Source: UBA2287 sp964479665
GTDB lineage: Bacteria; Bacteroidota; Bacteroidia; Bacteroidales; Tenuifilaceae
Length of the DNA: 64,000 nt
NCBI GenBank assembly: GCA_964479665.1
Contig: CAYZNN010000015.1
Location: 12,663 to 76,662, forward strand
Reading direction: 5' to 3'
In this document: positions 1-9,087 of the stretch, in pieces
How the letters are laid out: every line of letters starts with the position of its first letter
Numbering within the stretch: position 1 is the stretch's first letter
Position numbers and translations under genes: made by a program
The notes under the pieces: model-generated
Databases searched by the model: none
Seen by the model: the letters and a program-made list of their open reading frames with translations, nothing else
What the model was told of the DNA's origin: nothing

Positions 1-1
1 T

Positions 2-1324
2 TTCCGCATTCAGGTTAGCGTACTCGACTGTACTGGTTGCGGTAACTGTATCGACGTTTGTCCTGCTCCTAAAAAGGCTCTCGAATTCCAACCTATCGAG
101 TCGCAAATGGCCGAGCAAGACAGGTACCTATACATGCACCACACTGTTGGCTACAAGGATACCGTTCTTGGAAAAGATAAGAGCGTGAAAAACAGCCAGT
201 TTGCACAGCCTCTATTCGAGTTCAGCGGTGCTTGCGCAGGTTGCGGCGAAACACCTTACATTAAAGCTATTACTCAACTTTACGGCGATCGCATGATTGT
301 TGCCAACGCAACCGGATGCTCGTCAATTTATGGTGGTTCGGCACCTTCGACCCCATACACCAAAAATAAAGATGGATTTGGGCCTGCCTGGGCAAATTCG
401 CTTTTCGAAGATAACGCTGAGTTTGGTTTCGGAATTGCAACCGGAGTTGCAAAACTTCGCGACAGAATTGCCGACCGTTTAGGCAAAGCCCTAGAGGGTA
501 ATTACCCTGCCGAAGCCAATGAAACAATGAAAGCCTGGATCGATGCTAAAGACAACGCTGAGGCTTCGAAGGTTGCATCGGAGAAGTTAATCGTAACCCT
601 TGAGAAAATTAATGATAGCATGGCAAAAGAGCTGCTGGCTCTTAAGCAGTACTTCATTAAGAAGTCGGTATGGATTTTCGGTGGCGACGGTTGGGCATAC
701 GATATTGGTTACGGCGGACTAGACCATGTTATAGCTAGTGGCGAGGACGTAAACCTATTGGTAATGGATACCGAGGTTTACTCGAACACCGGAGGACAAG
801 CTTCGAAATCGACTCCAATAGCATCTGTAGCTAAGTTTGCCGCTGCTGGTAAGCGCATCCGCAAAAAGGATTTAGGTATGATGGCTATGAGCTACGGCTA
901 CGTGTACGTTGCTCAAGTTGCAATGGGTGCCGACCAGAACCAGTACTTTAAAGCTATTAAGGAGGCCGAAGCATTCCCTGGCCCGAGCGTAATAATTGCC
1001 TACTCGCCATGTATTAGCCACGGTTTGCGTAACGGTATGGGAAAAACCCAGCACCAAGCAGAATTGGCAGTTGAAGCGGGTTACTGGCACAACTACCGCT
1101 ATAATCCTTTACTCGAGCAGGAGGGTAAAAATCCTTTCCAACTCGATTCGAAGGAGCCTAACTGGGAGAAATTCCAGGATTTCCTTAAGAGCGAGGTACG
1201 CTACACATCGCTTCAGCTCTCGTTCCCCGATGATGCTGAGAAACTATTCGAAGCTGCCGAGGAGAATGCACGTTGGAGGTATAAATCCTATCAACGCATG
1301 GCTGCAATGTACTTTACAAAATAA
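2..1324 (+). CDS. nifJ: Pyruvate:ferredoxin oxidoreductase, C-terminal part (5' end outside window)
   Basis: This is the last 440 residues of a PFOR, which oxidatively decarboxylates pyruvate to acetyl-CoA and CO2 while reducing ferredoxin in the cytoplasm. The frame is open from base 2 with no start, so the gene is truncated by the window edge (full PFORs are near 1,170-1,190 residues). Visible features are the second CxxCxxCxxxCP cluster of the ferredoxin domain (fragment residues 10-21), the CAGCGE motif with two cysteines at 78 and 81 that bind the proximal cluster, and the TPP-binding GDGWAYDIGYGG stretch near residue 230 followed by DTEVYSNTGGQ. A terminator follows directly. Its presence points to an anaerobic or fermentative metabolism. 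Identification is secure. Confidence 0.97.
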   Translation, partial: FRIQVSVLDCTGCGNCIDVCPAPKKALEFQPIESQMAEQDRYLYMHHTVGYKDTVLGKDKSVKNSQFAQPLFEFSGACAGCGETPYIKAITQLYGDRMIVANATGCSSIYGGSAPSTPYTKNKDGFGPAWANSLFEDNAEFGFGIATGVAKLRDRIADRLGKALEGNYPAEANETMKAWIDAKDNAEASKVASEKLIVTLEKINDSMAKELLALKQYFIKKSVWIFGGDGWAYDIGYGGLDHVIASGEDVNLLVMDTEVYSNTGGQASKSTPIASVAKFAAAGKRIRKKDLGMMAMSYGYVYVAQVAMGADQNQYFKAIKEAEAFPGPSVIIAYSPCISHGLRNGMGKTQHQAELAVEAGYWHNYRYNPLLEQEGKNPFQLDSKEPNWEKFQDFLKSEVRYTSLQLSFPDDAEKLFEAAEENARWRYKSYQRMAAMYFTK

Positions 1325-1340
1325 ATAGTTTGTAATTATA

Positions 1341-1374
1341 AAAAAGGGGTGCTTCATTAAGCATCCCTTTTTTT
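1341..1374 (+). terminator. Rho-independent terminator after PFOR
   Basis: A GGGGTGCTT / AAGCATCCC stem (one G-T wobble) with a four-base loop is followed by a run of seven T. It ends the PFOR transcript 17 bp after its stop and separates it from the sensor kinase gene. Confidence 0.85.
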
Positions 1375-1390
1375 GTTATATTAGCCTTCT

Positions 1391-4384
1391 ATGAACTTAC
1401 TAAAGATGCTAATAATCTTTTTAAAAAGAAATGCTTTCTTGGTTGCAAGCATTGTCATTCTTTCTTTTTGCCCCAATGAATTATATTGCCAACATAAAGA
1501 AATTAAACCACAACCCGTTTTCAACAATTTCACTACTGACGATGGACTACCCTCCAACGAAATATATCACGCCATTCAGGATTCGCTGGGGTATATTTGG
1601 TTTGCCACAAACAATGGAGTAAGCCGTTTCAATGGTTATAATTTCGAAAGCTTTGGTTTGGAAGATGGGTTAGTTGATAATACCATTCATGAAATTTACA
1701 CCGATTACCGTGGCCGCATATGGTTTGTTTCCCACCTAGGAAACTTGGCTTACTATGAAAACGGGACCATTACGGCTTATCCATATAACGAAAAAATTCA
1801 GAAGCAACTTCCAGCGTCCAGAGGACCAATAAAAAAATCTTTCTACGTTGATAGAAGTGATAATGTTCATATCTCGTTTAAAAAATTTGGTAGGTTTAAA
1901 ATTACGCCCGAAGGATTAATAATTAACAATACAAATCCGGTTCACAATACCGAATTAATTATTGAAAAACTTAATAATGGCAAAGTAATACTTACTAACC
2001 CGCTAAAATCGAAAGACTTATCTATTACTTATATTGACTACAATAATATATCGAACTGGAACAACAGCGATCTATTTGAACATGATTTCTTAGGTCTGCA
2101 TTTTTGGGGAGAATGCTATAATGATGTTTTATACCTTGGACTAAAAGGGTATTTAATTCAGATTAAAAACAATATAATAAAGAAAAAGAAAATTGGCCCC
2201 GAAATAATTTGGTTATCAATAGATAACTCTGGCAGATTGTGGGCAAGCCCCTTAGAGGGAGGGGTTAATTGTTATAATAATGCCGACATTTCTCAACATG
2301 CAAATTTGCATATATTAGAAAACAAAATAATTACATCGGTTTTAAAAGATAACGAAAACGGCTACTGGTTCACTTCTTTAAACGATGGAATTTTTTATTG
2401 TTCAAATATTAATGCAAAGACATATTTGAAGGAGAGTGCGTTCGAAGGATATAATTTAAACAATGTATTTATAAATTCCGAAAAAATATTTTTAGGCTTC
2501 GATAATGGAAAAATTGGGATTGTTTCTAACAGTAAAATTTTTTTTGATGAACCAGCAAGAAATTACTCATCCTTTTCTACAATTAGAGATTTTGTAGAAA
2601 CTCACGATAGTAAAGGGCTCCTGATTTCCACAACTACAATGATACATCGTTTATTTAATGGGAATTATACTCATTACTACTATTCTTTAAATAACTTCAG
2701 AGGCATCATGCCTAGGCAGATAATTAAATCAATTAAAGGTGATTATATAATTGCAAGCACAATTGGCCTTAAACGTTTCGATGGAAATAAAGTAACATAT
2801 GATTCATATATAAATAAAGAATTTATGGCTGCTGTGTATGCAGTTTATGAAAAACCAAATGGAAATATTTTAATGGGCTGTGCAAACGGATTATGGGAAT
2901 ACAACGGTACTGATTTTACATATTTAGGCGAAAGAAACCATTTGCTCTCAAAACATATTGTATCCATAAACTCAAATTCAAATGGTTCAATATTCATAGG
3001 AACTAAAGGTCTTGGTCTGGTTATTATGGCTACCGATGGTCAGATTTTTAATTTAACAAAAAAGGACGGGTTAAAAAGCAACACAATCAACCAAGTACAA
3101 GTAGAAGAAAATTCTATTTGGTTAGCAAGTAATGAAGGTGCGCATAGGATAGAATTTTCAGATAACTTTAAAATAAAATCAATTATTTCTCTCAATAAAT
3201 CAAATGGCCTACCCATAAATGAAGTAAAGAAAATATTTAAAGACAACAAGGATATATACATTGCAACTAAGAACGGTTTAACCATAATTAATGAAGAACA
3301 CATACAAGCTAATAATACCTTTGCATTTTGTCATATTACTAAAGTTAGGGCCAATAATATTGAAAAATTATTTCGAAATGGGTTAATACAGTTGAATTAC
3401 AACGAGAACCTCCTAAATATCGATTTTATTGGGCTATCATACCTTGCAAGGGGGAAAGTAAACTATAGGTATAGATTGATTGGCGCTGACTCTAGTTGGC
3501 ATTATACCCTCAACAATACAGCATTGTTTTCAAACTTAAAAAGCCGAAACTATACATTCGAGGTTCAAGCTCAAAATAACGATGGCATTTGGAGCCCAAG
3601 CCAGAAACTTGAAATTTACATAAGAAAACCCTATTGGCAAACTACTCTCTTTATAATGTTTGTTACCATAGCCTTCTCGGCTCTATTATTTACTATATAC
3701 CGCATTCGTATCCAGTCTATTCGAAAGCGAAATGAATTGCTTCATTCAACCAATCTATACAAGCAACAAGTTCTGAGGCAACAAATGAATCCGCATTTTA
3801 TATTCAATACTCTCAACTCCATACAACTTTTCATTCTCGAAAACGACCCTTTAAATTCACATAAGTACTTAACTAAGTTTGCCCGATTGATACGAATGAC
3901 CCTCGACAATTCCCAAGAAACAAAGGTTTCTGTTAAAGATGAGATTGAAGCCCTTAAGCTTTATCTCGAACTCGAGTCGCTCCGCTTAGAGGAAAAATTC
4001 ACTTTCAACATTAATATTGCTCAACCAGATCTATTGGGCTACAAAATACCAACCCTCCTAATTCAACCCTTTGTTGAAAATGCAATTTGGCATGGAATTA
4101 TGTTGAAAGAAACCAAATCGGGGCATGTAGATGTATCTGTTGAAAAACATAATGGATACCTGATTTGCCAAATTGAAGATGATGGTATTGGGCGTAAAGC
4201 GGCCAATGCACTCAATAAAAAAGCCGATAAACAGCATAAATCGCTCGGCAACAAAATTATAGCACAACGCATTGAACTTCTAAATACAATTTACAGAGAT
4301 TCGTTCAGTATTGAATACGACGATCTTATAAACACCAATGGGGAACCAACAGGGACCAAAGTTACCATTCGAATTCCAATATAG
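1391..4384 (+). CDS. Propeller-type sensor histidine kinase of the LytS family
   Basis: A 997-residue membrane sensor kinase. An N-terminal signal/anchor segment (about 10-30) precedes a long periplasmic part with two-component-regulator propeller repeats (motifs such as TTDDGLPSNEI and GYIWFATNNGVSRF, about 45-650) and a Y_Y_Y domain (about 680-745). One membrane helix lies near 750-773. The cytoplasmic kinase is of the His_kinase/LytS type: the phospho-acceptor His is in QMNPHFIFNTLNS (His802), and the HATPase N-box-like segment FVENAIWHG is near 893-901. It lacks the fused receiver and AraC domains of Bacteroides hybrid systems; its likely partner is the LytTR regulator 81 bp downstream. 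The propeller probably binds an extracellular ligand, identity unknown. The protein looks intact. Confidence 0.92.
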   Translation: MNLLKMLIIFLKRNAFLVASIVILSFCPNELYCQHKEIKPQPVFNNFTTDDGLPSNEIYHAIQDSLGYIWFATNNGVSRFNGYNFESFGLEDGLVDNTIHEIYTDYRGRIWFVSHLGNLAYYENGTITAYPYNEKIQKQLPASRGPIKKSFYVDRSDNVHISFKKFGRFKITPEGLIINNTNPVHNTELIIEKLNNGKVILTNPLKSKDLSITYIDYNNISNWNNSDLFEHDFLGLHFWGECYNDVLYLGLKGYLIQIKNNIIKKKKIGPEIIWLSIDNSGRLWASPLEGGVNCYNNADISQHANLHILENKIITSVLKDNENGYWFTSLNDGIFYCSNINAKTYLKESAFEGYNLNNVFINSEKIFLGFDNGKIGIVSNSKIFFDEPARNYSSFSTIRDFVETHDSKGLLISTTTMIHRLFNGNYTHYYYSLNNFRGIMPRQIIKSIKGDYIIASTIGLKRFDGNKVTYDSYINKEFMAAVYAVYEKPNGNILMGCANGLWEYNGTDFTYLGERNHLLSKHIVSINSNSNGSIFIGTKGLGLVIMATDGQIFNLTKKDGLKSNTINQVQVEENSIWLASNEGAHRIEFSDNFKIKSIISLNKSNGLPINEVKKIFKDNKDIYIATKNGLTIINEEHIQANNTFAFCHITKVRANNIEKLFRNGLIQLNYNENLLNIDFIGLSYLARGKVNYRYRLIGADSSWHYTLNNTALFSNLKSRNYTFEVQAQNNDGIWSPSQKLEIYIRKPYWQTTLFIMFVTIAFSALLFTIYRIRIQSIRKRNELLHSTNLYKQQVLRQQMNPHFIFNTLNSIQLFILENDPLNSHKYLTKFARLIRMTLDNSQETKVSVKDEIEALKLYLELESLRLEEKFTFNINIAQPDLLGYKIPTLLIQPFVENAIWHGIMLKETKSGHVDVSVEKHNGYLICQIEDDGIGRKAANALNKKADKQHKSLGNKIIAQRIELLNTIYRDSFSIEYDDLINTNGEPTGTKVTIRIPI

Positions 4385-4435
4385 CTATTCATATTACGTT
4401 GCAAATAATTTAAAGCCAATACCGCAGGTTTTTAC

Positions 4436-4443
4436 TATTTTTG
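4436..4443 (+). promoter_or_regulatory. Candidate -7 promoter element for the LytTR regulator
   Basis: TATTTTTG matches the Bacteroidota -7 consensus TAnnTTTG, 22 bp before the regulator ATG. No clear -33 TTTG is at the expected distance, so the regulator may have its own promoter as well as read-through from the kinase gene. Confidence 0.4.
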
Positions 4444-4465
4444 TAACTTCTTAAATTCACAATTT

Positions 4466-5215
4466 ATGATTCGGGCAATTCTGGTAGATGATGAACTGGC
4501 TGCAATAAAATCTCTTGAGGTTTTAATCAGAGAGTATTGCCCCGAAATAAGCGTAGTTGGCACTGCTCGCTCTGCCGACGAAGCTCTTTCGCTCGTAAGT
4601 AAGGTTGGCCCCGACCTTGTATTTCTCGATGTTGAAATGCCCCCAAAAACGGGTTTCGATTTCTTGAGCCAATGCCAAAACATCGATTTAGAGGTCATTT
4701 TCGTTACTGCATACAACCACTATGCAGTGAAAGCCTTCAAGCATAGCGCAGTCGATTACATACTAAAACCAATCGATATTGATGAACTAAAAGAATCGAT
4801 TAAAAAGTTGAAAGGAATCCTAAACTCCAAAACCTCATCGCAAAAACGGTATAGCATTCTTTTCGATAATTTTAAAGAAATAATACCTCGAAAACTAGTT
4901 CTATTAACAACCGAAGGATTTAAATATTTCGATACCCAAACCATTGCAGCCATTGTTATTCACGACAACCAAATTACATTCAATTTGAATGATAAATCGA
5001 CCCTTCAGTACCAATTGGCCAATTTCGATATTCTCTCGGTTCTAGATGAAAAAGGGTTCCTGTACATTCATGAAAACACCTACATTAATATTTCACTAGT
5101 TTCTAGGATTGACAGGGTTGCTAGTGGCAAAGTTGTATTAACTAATGGGCAATCTTATCCTTTAACCGAAATGAGCAAGGATGAGATTCTGGATAGAATT
5201 CAACATTTCAAATAA
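4466..5215 (+). CDS. LytTR-type response regulator
   Basis: A 249-residue response regulator with an N-terminal receiver domain (1-120) and a C-terminal LytTR DNA-binding domain (about 145-245). Receiver residues are all present: acidic pair Asp8/Asp9, phospho-acceptor Asp55 in FLDVEMP, Thr81, and Lys101 in LKPI. The LytTR part carries the typical FLYIHENTYIN and RIDRV-like segments. It follows the LytS-type kinase in the same direction and is almost certainly phosphorylated by it; it should act as a dimeric transcription factor on unknown targets. Start is the ATG giving MIRAILVDDE, the canonical receiver beginning. Nothing abnormal is seen. Confidence 0.95.
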   Translation: MIRAILVDDELAAIKSLEVLIREYCPEISVVGTARSADEALSLVSKVGPDLVFLDVEMPPKTGFDFLSQCQNIDLEVIFVTAYNHYAVKAFKHSAVDYILKPIDIDELKESIKKLKGILNSKTSSQKRYSILFDNFKEIIPRKLVLLTTEGFKYFDTQTIAAIVIHDNQITFNLNDKSTLQYQLANFDILSVLDEKGFLYIHENTYINISLVSRIDRVASGKVVLTNGQSYPLTEMSKDEILDRIQHFK

Positions 5216-5230
5216 AAATCCTTTTTGGGA

Positions 5231-5662
5231 ATGGGACGAATTATGGCACTCGATGTAGGAAAAAAGAGAACCGGCATAGCCGTTACCGATCCATTGAGAA
5301 TTACTGCCAATGCACTTGAAACTGTTTCAACCGGAAAACTATTCGAATTCTTAGCCATTTACATGGCTACCCATACCGTAGATGAACTTATAGTGGGCAT
5401 GCCCAAACAAATGAACAACCTACCCTCTGAGGCTGTTAAATATATTGAACCAGTTATTAATCGTTTAAAAAAAATGTACAGTAATATCCCCATTAAACTC
5501 ATCGACGAACGCTTCACTTCAAAATTGGCGCATCAAACCATGATTGATGCTGGCCTAAAAAAAAAGGATAGGCAGAACAAAGCACTTGTCGACACCATTA
5601 GTGCAACCATTATTCTTCAATCATACCTTGAACAACTTGATAATTTACAAATAGGACAATGA
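5231..5662 (+). CDS. ruvX: RuvX/YqgF-family Holliday junction resolvase-like protein
   Basis: A 143-residue RNase H-fold protein of the YqgF/RuvX family, implicated in 16S rRNA 5' processing and Holliday junction resolution. The acidic catalytic set is visible: Asp8 in MALDVGKKRTG, the VGMP segment, the DERFTS motif, and the Asp of VDTISATIILQSYL near the C-terminus. The family usually begins MGRIMALD, so I chose the ATG at 5231; an in-frame TTG six bases upstream would only add two residues. It overlaps def by four bases (ATGA), so the two are translationally coupled. Length is normal. Confidence 0.93.
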   Translation: MGRIMALDVGKKRTGIAVTDPLRITANALETVSTGKLFEFLAIYMATHTVDELIVGMPKQMNNLPSEAVKYIEPVINRLKKMYSNIPIKLIDERFTSKLAHQTMIDAGLKKKDRQNKALVDTISATIILQSYLEQLDNLQIGQ

Positions 5663-6213
5663 TACGACCTGTATATATTTACGGAACACCTGTTCTTCGG
5701 AAAGTTGCTACCGATTTAACACCCGACTACCCTAACCTAAAGGAGCTAATAGCCGATATGTTCGAAACCATGTACCATTCCGATGGTATTGGTTTGGCAG
5801 CTCCTCAAATTGGGATTTCCATTAGGCTTTTTGTAATTGATGCATCGCCGCTCGAAGAGGATCATCCTGATATGAAAAATTTCAAAAGGGTTTTCATTAA
5901 TGCCCATATTACCGAACGAACCGGCGAGTCTGTGCTTTATAATGAGGGTTGCCTAAGTTTACCAGGGCTTCGCGAAGATGTAAATAGGGAATCAACTGTT
6001 GTTATGCGTTACATGAATGAAAATTTCGAGGAAATAGTTGAGCGCTTTGATGGCTTAGCGGCCAGAATAATTCAGCACGAATACGATCATTTAGATGGCA
6101 TTCTTTTTCCCGATCGGCTATCGCCGCTTAGAAGGCAGATACTAAAAGGTAAGTTACAAGGCATTGCCAAAGGGAAGTTTAATGCTTCGTATCGTTACAA
6201 ATTGGCAGATTAG
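5659..6213 (+). CDS. def: Peptide deformylase
   Basis: A 184-residue metallo-hydrolase that removes the formyl group from nascent N-terminal methionine. All three family motifs are present: GIGLAAPQIG (about 44-53), EGCLSLPGL with metal-ligand Cys98, and QHEYDHLDG with His140 and His144 as ligands and Glu141 as catalytic base. The start ATG lies inside the ruvX stop region (four-base overlap), indicating one transcript. It ends nine bases before the convergent tsaC gene with no obvious hairpin between them. Confidence 0.97.
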   Translation: MIRPVYIYGTPVLRKVATDLTPDYPNLKELIADMFETMYHSDGIGLAAPQIGISIRLFVIDASPLEEDHPDMKNFKRVFINAHITERTGESVLYNEGCLSLPGLREDVNRESTVVMRYMNENFEEIVERFDGLAARIIQHEYDHLDGILFPDRLSPLRRQILKGKLQGIAKGKFNASYRYKLAD

Positions 6214-6222
6214 CCGAAAACA

Positions 6223-6834
6223 CTACAAGACTAATTCGCCTTTTCCTTCTCTAATTATTGTTGGCTCGGCATCGGTGCAATCAACTACCGTTGATGCTAC
6301 ATTATCCCCATATCCACCATCAATAACCAAGTCTACCCTATCATAATACCTTTCATATATCAGTTCCGGATCGGTGGTATATTCAATAACCTCATCGTCA
6401 TCTTTTATCGATGTGGTCATTAACGGATTTCCAAGTTCCTTTACTAATTCAATAGGAATTTTATTGTTAGGTATACGGATTCCAACCGTTTTTCTTTTAC
6501 TAATGAAATAGTCGGGAACCTTATGCAAACTGGGGAGAATGAATGTAAATGGACCCGGAAGGTTTCGCTTTAGTAGTTTGAATATCGAGTTTTCAACCTT
6601 AGCAAAGTCGGAAATATGGCTCAAATCACTGCAAATAAAAGAGAATTGGGCATCCTTCGATTTTAATCCTTTTAGTTTTATAATCCGTTCAACCGCACGC
6701 ACCTTGGTAATATCGCAGCCCATACCATAAACCGTATCGGTAGGATAAATAATAATCCCACCGCTACGGAGCACTTCAACCACCTTAGCTATATCCTTGG
6801 GATTGGGGTTTTCGGGAAAAATTTTAATGAGCAT
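6223..6834 (-). CDS. tsaC: Threonylcarbamoyl-AMP synthase (Sua5/YciO/YrdC family)
   Basis: A 203-residue YrdC-like protein expected to make threonylcarbamoyl-AMP from threonine, bicarbonate and ATP for the t6A37 modification of ANN-decoding tRNAs. The basic KxR-type active-site region is represented by the IIYPTDTVYGMGCD segment (about 28-41), the SFICSDLSHI segment and the PGPFTFILP segment typical of the family. It lacks the extra Sua5 C-terminal domain, so it is the short TsaC/YciO type; a YciO-like paralogue with a different role cannot be excluded. It follows the aldolase gene by 11 bp and is probably co-transcribed with it. Confidence 0.88.
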   Translation of the reverse strand: MLIKIFPENPNPKDIAKVVEVLRSGGIIIYPTDTVYGMGCDITKVRAVERIIKLKGLKSKDAQFSFICSDLSHISDFAKVENSIFKLLKRNLPGPFTFILPSLHKVPDYFISKRKTVGIRIPNNKIPIELVKELGNPLMTTSIKDDDEVIEYTTDPELIYERYYDRVDLVIDGGYGDNVASTVVDCTDAEPTIIREGKGELVL

Positions 6835-6845
6835 TTATGCCCGCT

Positions 6846-7505
6846 TTAGCCGTTAACTTTTTTAAAGTCCTCTAAAAACTTAGTTAAACCTATATCGGTA
6901 AGAGGATGATTAACTAGGCCCATTATTGCACTCAGTGGGCATGTTGCAACATCGGCACCTGCCTCTAAGCATTGAATTATGTGCATAGTATGCCGAATAG
7001 AGGCAGCAAGAACCTGAGTAGTATACTCGTAGTAATCGTACACATCAACAATTTGCCTAATAAGCTCAACACCATCGGTTGAAACATCGTCGAGCCTTCC
7101 AATGAATGGTGAAACATAGGTTGCTCCCGCTTTGGCTGCAAGTAATGCTTGTCCTACAGAAAATACTAGCGTACAATTGGTTCGAAATCCATTGTCGGAA
7201 AAATACTTTATGGCCTTAATCCCCTCAATAGTACAAGGTACTTTTACAACGATTTGTGGATGAAGAGCGGCCAATTCCTTTCCTTCCCGTATCATTCCCT
7301 CAAAATCGGTAGCAATAACTTCAGCTGAAACATCGCCCCCTTTAACAATATTACAAATATCTATGTAATGCTGTTTTATGTTGGCATCACCCTTTATGCC
7401 CTCTTTCGCCATGAGCGAAGGATTGGTTGTAACCCCATCGAGAACTCCCAAATTATTGGCCTCCCGAATTTGATTAAGATTTGCAGTATCGATAAAAAAT
7501 CTCAT
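6846..7505 (-). CDS. fsa: Small transaldolase / fructose-6-phosphate aldolase
   Basis: A 219-residue TIM-barrel class I aldolase of the short transaldolase/FSA family. Visible signatures are FIDTANL at the N-terminus, GVTTNPSLMAKEG (24-36), the Schiff-base Lys88 in VVKVPCT, TNCTLVFSVGQA and SPFIGRLDD. The family includes enzymes that transfer dihydroxyacetone in the non-oxidative pentose phosphate pathway and enzymes that only cleave fructose 6-phosphate; sequence alone does not separate the two. A TATATTTG promoter element sits 31 bp before the ATG, and tsaC follows after 11 bp in the same direction. Confidence 0.92.
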   Translation of the reverse strand: MRFFIDTANLNQIREANNLGVLDGVTTNPSLMAKEGIKGDANIKQHYIDICNIVKGGDVSAEVIATDFEGMIREGKELAALHPQIVVKVPCTIEGIKAIKYFSDNGFRTNCTLVFSVGQALLAAKAGATYVSPFIGRLDDVSTDGVELIRQIVDVYDYYEYTTQVLAASIRHTMHIIQCLEAGADVATCPLSAIMGLVNHPLTDIGLTKFLEDFKKVNG

Positions 7506-7535
7506 AGTTCGAATGATTTAGTTTATTATAGTTTG

Positions 7536-7543
7536 CAAATATA
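7536..7543 (-). promoter_or_regulatory. Candidate -7 promoter element for the fsa-tsaC unit
   Basis: Read on the minus strand this is TATATTTG followed by C, an exact TAnnTTTG match 31 bp upstream of the aldolase start. No clear -33 element is at consensus distance. Confidence 0.5.
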
Positions 7544-7555
7544 GGTATTTGAATC

Positions 7556-7594
7556 AATAAAAAACCCACGTTCTTTTTGCAAAGAACATGGGGA
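7556..7594 (-). terminator. Rho-independent terminator for the leftward gene at 7620
   Basis: On the minus strand CCCCATGTTCTTT pairs with AAAGAACGTGGG around a short loop and is followed by six T. It lies between the exported-protein gene and the fsa promoter, so it ends the ttcA-like/exported-protein transcript. Confidence 0.8.
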
Positions 7595-7619
7595 TTGTAT
7601 TACAGTGATATACGAGTGT

Positions 7620-8321
7620 TTAGTTGGCACAGAAATTAATAAGTGCAATAACATCGCCCGTTTTATTTAAATTTATCCTATTGGCATTAACAAAACTTTT
7701 AATTTCATTCCATTTGCTTGGGTAAACTTTTTTCAAATCGGAAAGTTTACGCAATGGAGTAATCTTACCATTTTTCATAATCAGAAACTTCGACTCAATT
7801 GTAACCTCAATCTCAGTTGTTCTGTCGATTGGCACACTCGCACCCTGATCGTTCCAACTTCTAACCCTAACAACCGAAGATGTATTAGTTGAGGTTCCAT
7901 ATGCGCCCCTATATTCCACATTATTTTTAACTTTTGAAACTCGCTGAAGCAATAGGTTGGTACCATCATCGTACGACATTAACATTTCAGCAATTTCATT
8001 TGCATTAATGGGCATAAAGGTTCGTTTTCCGTATGAAATCAGCTTAATTTCAATTAAACCCATTAACTGAAGAGCCTCTTTATTATCGTTTAAAAAGAAA
8101 ATCCCATTTGCAACAACATTGTAATTAAGAAAGGCCCGAGTAACCTCTCCCGATTTAAATATTACTTTCCCGTTATAGAATACAGAATCGAGCATTTGGT
8201 CGTGAAGAGACATCTCTTCAACTACATTGAATATGGCTTTGTCTACTCGAACAGTTTTTGTCTCCTGAGCAAAAACGGATACAGCAAAAAAAGCGAAACC
8301 AGCTATAATTAATGTTCTCAT
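7620..8321 (-). CDS. Exported protein of unknown function
   Basis: A 233-residue protein with a clear signal peptide (MRTLIIAGFAFFAVSVFAQ, cleavage after about residue 18). I do not recognise a family with certainty. The mature part is a mixed alpha/beta, lysine-rich sequence with segments such as FYNGKVIFKSGEVTRA and GKITPLRKLSDLKKVYP that resemble small exported Bacteroidota proteins describing a cell-surface value in a gene-by-gene way, but no catalytic motif is visible. A longer reading starting 24 bases upstream would put a charged octapeptide before the signal peptide, so the ATG at 8321 is preferred. It begins 26 bp after the ttcA-like gene and is probably in that transcript; a terminator follows. 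Confidence 0.75.
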   Translation of the reverse strand: MRTLIIAGFAFFAVSVFAQETKTVRVDKAIFNVVEEMSLHDQMLDSVFYNGKVIFKSGEVTRAFLNYNVVANGIFFLNDNKEALQLMGLIEIKLISYGKRTFMPINANEIAEMLMSYDDGTNLLLQRVSKVKNNVEYRGAYGTSTNTSSVVRVRSWNDQGASVPIDRTTEIEVTIESKFLIMKNGKITPLRKLSDLKKVYPSKWNEIKSFVNANRINLNKTGDVIALINFCAN

Positions 8322-8347
8322 TTTATGTAATTTATTGGTAAGCAAAT

Positions 8348-9079
8348 TTATGATTTTAAAACAATATATTCGTTAATAATATTGCCCATAGACTTGAAAA
8401 TATTGGTACGGGCACTTTTATTAAACACCGATAGGTCATCAACTAACTTTCGAATCGACTCTCTTTGTGTATCGTCGAAAAAAGGGCATAATTGTATTTC
8501 AGAAGGGAAGCCAATCGAATTAGAATAATGCTGCAAATCGGCATTTGTTAACAAAATAAGCGGTCGAATTAAGTGCATCCTACCACCAAACATACTTAAC
8601 GAAGCAGGTAAAGAGCTGATAGAGGAGTGATTAATCATATTCAGAAGCAAAGTTTCAACGGCATCGTCGAGATGATGGCCAAGGGCTAACTTGTTGCATC
8701 GCCTGCTTTTGGCCAAATCGAAAAGAACTTTTCTTCGCTTCCAGCTACATATAAAACATGCAGGCTTTCTTTGGTTAGGATTGTACTCAACGGCTATTTC
8801 GGGCAAATGGAGTTGTATTTCGTGCGCATCGCAATAGCTCTTCATAAAGTCCATGTCAACCTTATAATCCATATCGGTAGCTATAACATGGCAAGCTTCA
8901 ATATCAAAATTGATAGGTAATTTCTTTTTTCTACTAATAAGCAGGTTCAGAAGCGAATAGCTGTCTTTGCCTCCAGAAATACCTACCAATACCCTATCGC
9001 CATTGGAAATAAGATTATAGCTAAAAATGGCTTTATTAACTTTAGTTTCGACCTTACTAATCGATGTCGATCTGCTCAT
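8348..9079 (-). CDS. ttcA: TtcA-like tRNA thiolation ATPase (PP-loop family)
   Basis: A 243-residue PP-loop ATPase of the TtcA/TilS superfamily. The pyrophosphatase loop SGGKDS is at 35-40, a Cys-xx-Cys pair (Cys108, Cys111) lies in the ACFICSWKRRK segment, and LGHHLDDA follows at 133-140. This pattern is that of TtcA, which inserts sulfur into C32 of some tRNAs using an oxygen-sensitive Fe-S cluster bound by the CxxC cysteines and a third cysteine. Bacteroidota also carry related proteins of uncertain substrate, so the exact modified base is an inference. It is followed closely by an exported-protein gene and preceded 8 bp away by the GIN-domain gene. Confidence 0.85.
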   Translation of the reverse strand: MSRSTSISKVETKVNKAIFSYNLISNGDRVLVGISGGKDSYSLLNLLISRKKKLPINFDIEACHVIATDMDYKVDMDFMKSYCDAHEIQLHLPEIAVEYNPNQRKPACFICSWKRRKVLFDLAKSRRCNKLALGHHLDDAVETLLLNMINHSSISSLPASLSMFGGRMHLIRPLILLTNADLQHYSNSIGFPSEIQLCPFFDDTQRESIRKLVDDLSVFNKSARTNIFKSMGNIINEYIVLKS

Positions 9080-9087
9080 TTACAAAA